From the NCBI GenBank assembly GCA_022592435.1, contig JABYQS010000143.1, positions 35,484 through 99,483 on the forward strand: a DNA stretch of 64,000 nt, written 5' to 3'. Positions 57,590-64,000 of this stretch are shown piece after piece. Under the pieces are notes generated by a model. The model was not told the DNA's origin and made no database searches. It saw only the letters and a program-made list of their open reading frames with translations. This stretch comes from Cerioporus squamosus. Taxonomy: Eukaryota; Basidiomycota; Agaricomycetes; Polyporales; Polyporaceae. How positions within the stretch are numbered: position 1 is the first letter of the stretch; each line of letters begins with the position of its first letter. The position numbers and the translations under genes were made by a program.

Positions 57590-59583
57590 ATGGACGTGGC
57601 ACGTACTGGTATTCTGGCTCCGTCTGAGAATCCTGCCGAGGGGGTCATGGGTGGCCTCCTCATTACAATTTTCGTCTCTTCAATGTGAGTATTATTTCCT
57701 CTGCCGATCTGTTGAGTGGTGGTTAATTGATCGCATCAGCTTATACGGAATGACAACGTTGCAGACTTTCATATACTCGCAGAAGTACTCCAAGGACGGC
57801 ACGTTTCTCAAGTTCCTCGTACGTGCTACTGTAAAGTGTTTAGCTTCCTTTCACGAAATCTCCCCTTAGGTCGGCACTGTATGGTCAGGGTCCGACGCAC
57901 CCGTAGCCACTCGCATGCATCTAACCAGAGCTTTCTCTGGCAGGGTCTTCGAGACACTGCACACCGCTTTCTGCATCCAGTTCATCTACGGATATTTGAT
58001 CACTGGCTTCGGGGACATCCTGAACTTTATCCGGGTTGATTGGTACGTTCCACCTCGATCGAAGTATCTCCGGTCGACGCAGCAAGGCCATATTCATTAA
58101 CACCATCTCACCCGTAGGGGCGTCGGTGTAAGTTGTCTCTTAGACGACTTTGAGACATACGGCTCAGCTTCTCATGGTTGTTCTAGATTGCAGTGATTTG
58201 TAGTGTGAGTCGGCAACGCTCTGAGACTTCCCACTTACTGATGCACCAGACATGATAGGTGACGGTCGGCGTTTGCGTGCAAGGGTGAGTGATCATGCCA
58301 GACATTCGTCTCGGCATTCATCGACGCTCCCATCAGGTACTACACTTGGAGAGTTTGGATTGGTATGTCAGTCTCATCGAGGACGATCATCTTCGCGGTA
58401 ACTGATGATCTCCCAGTTAGCGGTAAATCTGTGCTATGGACCTGCGTCATAGTGAGTCCTTTCATTCCCCTACACTCAGCCGCCGTTAACTTGGCTCCCG
58501 AAGGCAATATTTGCTCTAGCGCGAGTAGGTCAGTTATTCAGTGCGCGTTGCGAAGTTGAGACACCCATATCTCTCCTAGGCTTTGGGATAGGTGCGTTGA
58601 CCATTCGTCCATCTCCACCCCGACCTGACGATTCGTTCACAGGTTCTGCGGCGCTTTCGTATATGTATCCGGACTGGATCAAACTGCGGCATTACGGTCC
58701 CGCATTGGTACGTTTGCCCGTGTGCTGCTCTGTATCTCTCCCTCAAGAGAAGCCATATAGACGACTGTCAGCGGTGGGCTAGGCTCGGCGGCCCTCGTGG
58801 ACCTCCTGGTTGCTGCGACCCTGACGTACTTTCTCAAGCGCGACAGAAACTATGGTCCGCATAATCGGTACGTCTGCTACCCTTCATTTCCTATGGTGCT
58901 GCGAGCTCATTCACGTCGCACAGGCAATCGGAGACGATGATCAACAAGATCCTGCTATACACCGTCAACACGGGTGCGCTCACGGGGTGCGCTATCTTAC
59001 TATCTTACTAAGTCATGAATATCGTTTGGTCTCTGACCCAGCCTCGGTAGTACCGCGTCGCTCGTCTGCGTCATACTGGTATGTCGCCGCTCCCATATCT
59101 TGCGGCATGCGAGAACTCACCAGAGACTCCTTCGCAGTTCGCGCTAAAGAAGGATAGCCTAATATTCCTCGGCTTCTTCGCAATCGAGACAAAATGTACG
59201 TATCGACATCTGTTACATTCGCGCGTGACTGCAGCCGACTCTCACTCCGTTCCCTTTGCAGTATATGCCAACTCGTTCCTGGGCTCTCTCAACGCGCGGT
59301 CACACCTCCGCAACGCCGGGAACTCGAGCGGCCGACTTCACACATCCAGGGCGTGTGGCGGGATCCAATTCTCCTTCCCAGCAACGCAAGGACATAGCCA
59401 GGGACCGGTGGTGCGTTGGCGATTTGCCTGTAGAGTCCGCATGGGCATGGTCGTCTCACACTCTCGCAGATTGAGATCACTCGGCATACTATGACGCATG
59501 ACGACCAAGGGGAGGTACCGTACCTTCCGGCAGAAGGGTCGGAGGTAGACCTGAAGGTCATGAAGGGCGGCGAGCTGCCGTAG
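57590..59583 (+). CDS. DUF6534 membrane protein B3
   Basis: Third subfamily B gene, on the plus strand. Exon 1 starts at 57590 and carries NPAEGVMGGLLITIFVSSM. Exon 2 has LYGMTTLQTFIYSQKYSKDG. Then FETLHTAFCIQFIYGYLITG, FGDILNFIRVDW, VTVGVCVQG, YYTWRVWI, SGKSVLWTCVI, AIFALARV, GSAALSYMYPDWIKLRHYG, ALVDLLVAATLTYFLKRDRN, ETMINKILLYTVNTGAL, KDSLIFLGFFAIETK and YANSFLGSLNARSHLRNAG follow. The C-terminal tail includes GGIQFSFPATQGHSQGP and ends VMKGGELP at TAG 59581-59583. The ending GGELP is shared with B1 and B2. The loop is charged where B1 and B2 have a short insert. About 13 exons with very short introns. It appears intact. Confidence 0.86.
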
Positions 59584-60409
59584 TGCCCGTAGACTGGCCA
59601 GTCTGTCGTCTCGCCTCCGAGATGCGTCTGTCGTGTCTGCTCTAGAGATTCCGGCTCCGATGGTCTACGTGTCAAGGTCTCCCGTCGAAGTACAGAGCGA
59701 GGCCCCGGGCGGAGTCGCGTAAGTTGGAGTCGAGGCTCAGCGCTCATCGATCATCCACCACACCTCGCACCGGGTCGCTGCATGCCACGCGGAGGTTGGA
59801 GAGTTACCGACGAGTTTTATTTATCAAGTTGCACACGCCTCGTCCGCTGCATGCTTCCCCGTAACATGTCCCCCGGCGCGCTCGCACGATGCAGCGGCGT
59901 TCAGCGATGAATTGCGTCTTCCAGCATCGAGTTGCGCCCAAGCAGCTTCTTGATGCTCTGCAGAGTAGCGATAACGAGCGTCCTCATCATGTTATGTGGT
60001 GTGGCGTCGTCTCTGATGCATGCTTTCGTCTGATGACTGCCAGTGGGCTTCTAGCGGACTTGGGTATTCTGTACTGGCTGCCAGTAGACTCCGCAGCGGG
60101 CCTGTATGTCTAGGGCGCCCAGTCGTCTTCTCGGAGTCAGAGCCTGCAAAGTGCGCCGCACCCTCCGCACCCTTCTAGATGCGCTCTGGTGGTCATTCTC
60201 AACAAGGTATATTCATGACATGTCCACCCATGAGCGGACTCCTCGCGCTTCAGTGTCACCCATGGCAGGCACTATGCACCAAAGTAACTTACCGCAGTGC
60301 GAGAGCAATAGGCTCGTGAAGCCTTGTTTCAGCATGGTCCGCTGATGAACCTTCACACAGGGCGTGTGCGTCGGTCCGAATGGGCGAGAGTCGTCTGGGC
60401 GTGCACCAG

Positions 60410-60475
60410 GGGAGTCGGAGAGAGAGGAGAGAGAGGGAGAGGAGGGGAGGGAGAGGGAGAGGAAGGTGGTCGACT
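60410..60475 (+). repeat. Purine-rich GA/GGA simple repeat
   Basis: About 65 bases of almost uninterrupted A and G with GAGAGG and GGGAGA units. It is low-complexity DNA and the frames that cross it are meaningless. Confidence 0.9.
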
Positions 60476-61894
60476 GGAGGTCTTGAGGATATCGTAGAGT
60501 CGAATAGAACGCGTTTTGACGCGTCTTAGAGTTGTGCGAGTGCGGTGACGAGGAAGTGAGTCGAACACAGACGGCTAGACGGCGAAACGAGGGAGTAAGT
60601 GCGAAGGACGGACGTCTGAAGTCGAGGATCGAGGTCGAAGTCGTCGGCGAAGGCGCGCGGTCGGATGGGGAACTGAACTTGTTCTACACATGAGCTACGG
60701 GTCCCTATATACATGCTGACTGCTAGGTGTAGCGTAGCTATCGGAACGGACGGTCGTGAGGGGATGAGGACGAGAGGAAAGAGCTGGAATGCGGAAAAAC
60801 ATACACAAAGAGGAGAGCGCTAATCGGCTAACGTATGCGAGGCGCGATCACGAGGGCGCGTCGGGGGGGAATGGTGAGTAGACCGAATTATTCACGAACT
60901 GTGCTGTACGTAGGAGCCAGAAATCGGTTTTGAGCAGTTGGAAGGGCAGGAAGGGAAGGGGAGGCGGTCGTCTCGGACTCGGGATGAGGCAGCGCGCGCC
61001 TGCCTCGAGCTGATCGGGACCGCGCTCGGAATGTGTCGCAGTGGGCGAGTGGGTCGTCAGGCTACCGCGAGGCTCGTGCGCGAGCCGGGCTGACGTCGCA
61101 AGGCCTTATGTCTGAGTCAGCGCGAGGTTGACGAGTTCTCGACTATTCGACGCTGGCTGTCGCGTTTCCGACGTCGGTGCGCGTCGCAGCGTGTCGGCGA
61201 CCAAGCGCGAGGCTCGAGAGGACGTCTGTGGTGTCCTGGTAGCCGGAGGGAGCGTCGGAGTCGGCGGTACGCGCGCAGCCATGCGCGAGGCGCATCACCG
61301 CTACCAGCAGTGAACGGACAAACTGAATGAAAGACGAAAGACTCCTAGGGCCGTCCGTTCCCCCTCTAATAGGCCCGTAAATCGTCGACGTCTGCCTACG
61401 GGAGACAAGGAAGACTCGGAAGCCTGGGTTCTAAGCGCCCTAGCAACGTGGTCCACGTGGCGGTCTGGGCCCTGGCCGGTCGGTGAATTGGCATGCTAGG
61501 CGTCAATGCCACGACGGTAACCGAACGACCACGACCTCAGTACAGGAGTTTACAGGCCGCTCGTCTCTTGTCTTATTCTTTCCGTCTGCCGGGGAAATAT
61601 ACTTCGGCTACTCCGGCTAGCGACGGGAGATGGTGATATCTGTGGTCTGAAGTCTTGAGGGGTGGATCCCGTGCGGTGAGCCTGGCTGTAACGTGTTCAT
61701 AGCCTACTTGCTCTGACATAATGAAGGAGCAGCTTCTGCTTTGTTGCTCATCTACTATCAGAGCTTCTGAGCATGGTCGATGAGACTGCGAAACGTGCCG
61801 AGCCCGCTGGCATGAATGGAACTCACGACTACGAAAGTGCACGCACTTTTACTACATGCCGCAACGAGAGGTATCGAGTGCTCCCGTCGTGATA

Positions 61895-62165
61895 TTACTG
61901 GTGTGACGGAGTTGGATGACATGTTGCCTTGAAAGGGCAAGATTGTTCCACGTTGACGTTCGGCGCGGTAGTGCATAACTTGAAGGGAAGGCTATGTATT
62001 CTGTGCGGCGGCCTATCATCTTTGAGATATGCTTCGTGAGCACAAGTCGCACGGATGCGTCCCGATGGGCTAGCTTTTACTTTCTGGGGCACGCGATACT
62101 TGCTCGTGAAGGTCCCCCAAATCTCCTGAGCAGTGCTTCGAGCCATCGTGCATCAGTTCCGATGA
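61895..62165 (-). pseudogene. Possible Ty1/copia gag remnant
   Basis: The minus-strand reading near 62146 has TAQEIWGTFTSKYRVPQKVK, which fits the TTAQEIWxTLxxKY signature of copia gag proteins (UBN2-type domain). It continues with recognisable composition for about 80 residues and then breaks up. No protease, integrase or reverse transcriptase motif was seen nearby. If real, it is a small, old fragment. Confidence 0.3.
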
Positions 62166-63013
62166 CCAGAGATGGGGACACATCTGGATACACTGCCAGG
62201 TCCTAACCAGGCCGTTTGCTGATGGGCGCTGGCATAAGATGCTCATCCAGCGACCAGGGACCCAGAGGGATGCCGGTGCATCATATGTCAGTCCTGCCGC
62301 ACACGGACCACTTCCGAAGCGGCTTCGCGTCCCTGCATTCAGTCACGACAGCGGGCGCTGACTTGCTTCTTCTACGAGCGCAGTAAGATCCCCCTCTACC
62401 CTCTGTGGCGCCATCGTACCATCTATCGCCGCTCGACATGAAAGGACTCCCCGTGGGCCCATGCAGGCACGGCTTTCTATCCCGGAATCATATCCGTGGC
62501 CTGCGGGCGGTCGTGACTGGTGAGAAGGCTGCACCCGTGTGGCACCCTGCCTCTCCCCCTCAGCGTGTTCGAGCTGAATCTACACTTGCCATTGTCGCGT
62601 CTCCAGCCAACTGGCGTCACCGAGAGCCACGTCCATCTTGGGTTGGGTGAGCGCCATGTCAGCATGAATCCGAGGTTATGGGACCCGATCATGAACATTT
62701 GAACCCTGAAGGATGTGGCGACAGATGCGCCGAGCATACTCATCGGAACACGAAGGTGGTCGGAGTGTTGCTCGAGTCGCGTTCTGAATCCCACGATGTC
62801 GGTGCCACATCTTGCGCGAGGCGTTCACTCAGGTACTTCAAGTTGTATCCTGTCTCAAAGTCATCGCCTGTGTAAGCCTGACCGCGTTTGTGACAGTACA
62901 GGGATGCGAAGTGGGTCTCTGGCCCTACTCCGCGAGACTATCTCACCTCTGCACTTGTAGAAGCTCCGATGCCGAAGACTTCAAACCTGGGTTGGCTTTC
63001 TGGATGGTCTACG

Positions 63014-63735
63014 TGTTACATCCCGTGCTCCAAGACACCCAACTCCGGACTCAACTCCGACCGGACTCCGGTTCATCCGTTGACTCATACTTACTTCCTC
63101 ATCCTTTCGTTGTGACTCATCCTTACTACGATACTTACCCCTTACTATCCGCTCCCCTCGGACTCCGATCACCTCCGCAAGTCCCGATAGTATTACCCGT
63201 TTGTATCCGCACCTTGTATCCACTTGTATCCGCACTTACCTCCATTTCCTATTGGCTACTTACTTGCTTCCGCTTGGCACCGGACTCCGACTCCTGTCTC
63301 TACTTTTAGCTTACCCCTTTCGGACCTCCGGACTTTAGTATTTAGTCTGCTTGTATTCTCCCTTAGACCTCAGTTCTGATATCTCGTTTACTTCCCTCTT
63401 ATCCTTCTCGGTATCAACAACTCAATCTATTGCCTTCTCTTCTGAAATCCGTCCGCACCTTCGTCCGGACTTCCGACCTCCGACCTCCGACCTCCGTCTT
63501 CCGACTCTGGTCATTCGGCTTTTCTGACTCTCTGGTTTCCTCTCTGCTTGACTTCCTCCATCGTTGCTTGCTCCGGTATAAACTCCGGAGTTCTGTTCCT
63601 TTGCAAATAGAAGACACCTTGCGCTCCTCAGGGCGTTGGTCAATAACTTCGCCGAAGTCTTCACCTCCGCGCTGCCTTCGGACTTCGGACTTCGGACTTC
63701 CTTCCGGAGTTTGACTTGCACGCACAGTCTTAACA
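63014..63735 (+). repeat. Putative 5' LTR of a retrotransposon (722 bp)
   Basis: The block starts TGTTACA and ends TTAACA, so TGTTA and TAACA form the usual short inverted ends of an LTR. It is strongly pyrimidine-biased with heptad-like runs (CTTCGGA, CTCCGAC). It has a TATAAA box at 63577-63582, as expected near a U3/R border. Directly after it comes GTATATCAGAAC, which resembles the TATCAGA primer-binding sites of fungal LTR elements. The partner LTR would lie outside the window. Confidence 0.5.
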
Positions 63736-64000
63736 GTATATCAGAACTCCACTGAGGATTCGCTATGCACGACGAGGATTCCTCCTTCCTAGGATTCACC
63801 GCTCGTCGTGGAGGCGCGCTTTCGGCCCCTCCGGAGACTCAACTCGTCGCGGAGTAGCTTCTTTCCAACTCGGAGACATTGCATCTTCGACTGAGTCTAC
63901 CCGCGCCGCATCTCCGGAACAGCCTCCGGCCTCCATGGTATCTCCGTCCACCTTTCGCCTTCCTCCTCACGCCTCTACCGGACCCCGTCCCAAGGGTTGT
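63736..64000 (+). mobile_element. Start of retrotransposon internal region (runs off window)
   Basis: Follows the putative LTR. A candidate primer-binding site lies at 63736-63750. An ATG at 63764 opens a short frame, and another frame reading STESTRAASPEQPPASMVS stays open to the window edge, as a proline/serine-rich gag start could. The protein cannot be assigned to gypsy or copia from this piece. Confidence 0.35.

Larger units (their letters stand above)
59584..63013. other. Gene-poor stretch with simple repeats
   Basis: About 3.4 kb without a supported gene. A purine-rich run (GAGAGGGAGAGG type) lies at about 60410-60475. Small frames around 59889-60113, 60526-60714 and 62477-62794 carry no motif I know. 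A possible remnant of a copia-type gag lies at about 61900-62150 on the minus strand and is listed separately. Confidence 0.45.

Overview
The window is nuclear DNA of a filamentous basidiomycete, most likely an agaricomycete of the Polyporales type. The evidence is GC-rich genes cut by many short (about 50-60 nt) GT..AG introns, several fungal DUF6534 seven-helix membrane proteins, basidiomycete-style MFS transporters, a fungal type I polyketide synthase relic and a KDZ (Kyakuja-Dileera-Zisupton) DNA transposon. No sequence search could be run. Names rest on recognised family motifs, and most exon borders were placed by eye.

Layout. Positions 1-36 kb hold five DUF6534 genes of subfamily A: 1340 to beyond the left edge (-), 6332-8624 (+), 17743-19945 (-), 22219-24515 (+) and 31307-33449 (+). 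One subfamily B gene also lies here (14655-16676, -). Between them sit two multidrug-type MFS transporters (3357-5586, +, 14-helix DHA2 type; 27050-29799, -, 12-helix DHA1/TPO type) and a broken polyketide synthase (about 9315-11400, -). A 251-residue intronless ICMT-type methyltransferase gene occupies 35868-36623 (-).

Positions 36746-51927 are an apparently complete 15.2-kb KDZ element. It has terminal inverted repeats and a 10-bp direct repeat flanking both ends. It encodes a KDZ transposase that continues into a Ulp1/C48 protease (-), a small basic protein (+), and a giant repeat-rich protein of about 2,000 residues (-). The element lies about 120 bp upstream of the ICMT start codon.

Right of the element are two more subfamily B genes in divergent orientation (54229-56230, -; 57590-59583, +). 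After a gene-poor stretch, a putative 722-bp LTR (63014-63735) begins a retrotransposon that runs off the right edge.

Overall this is an accessory region. An unknown-function membrane-protein family has multiplied by local duplication, is mixed with export pumps and a dead secondary-metabolism gene, and has been invaded by a large transposon that still looks capable of expression. No tRNA, rRNA or CRISPR array was found.
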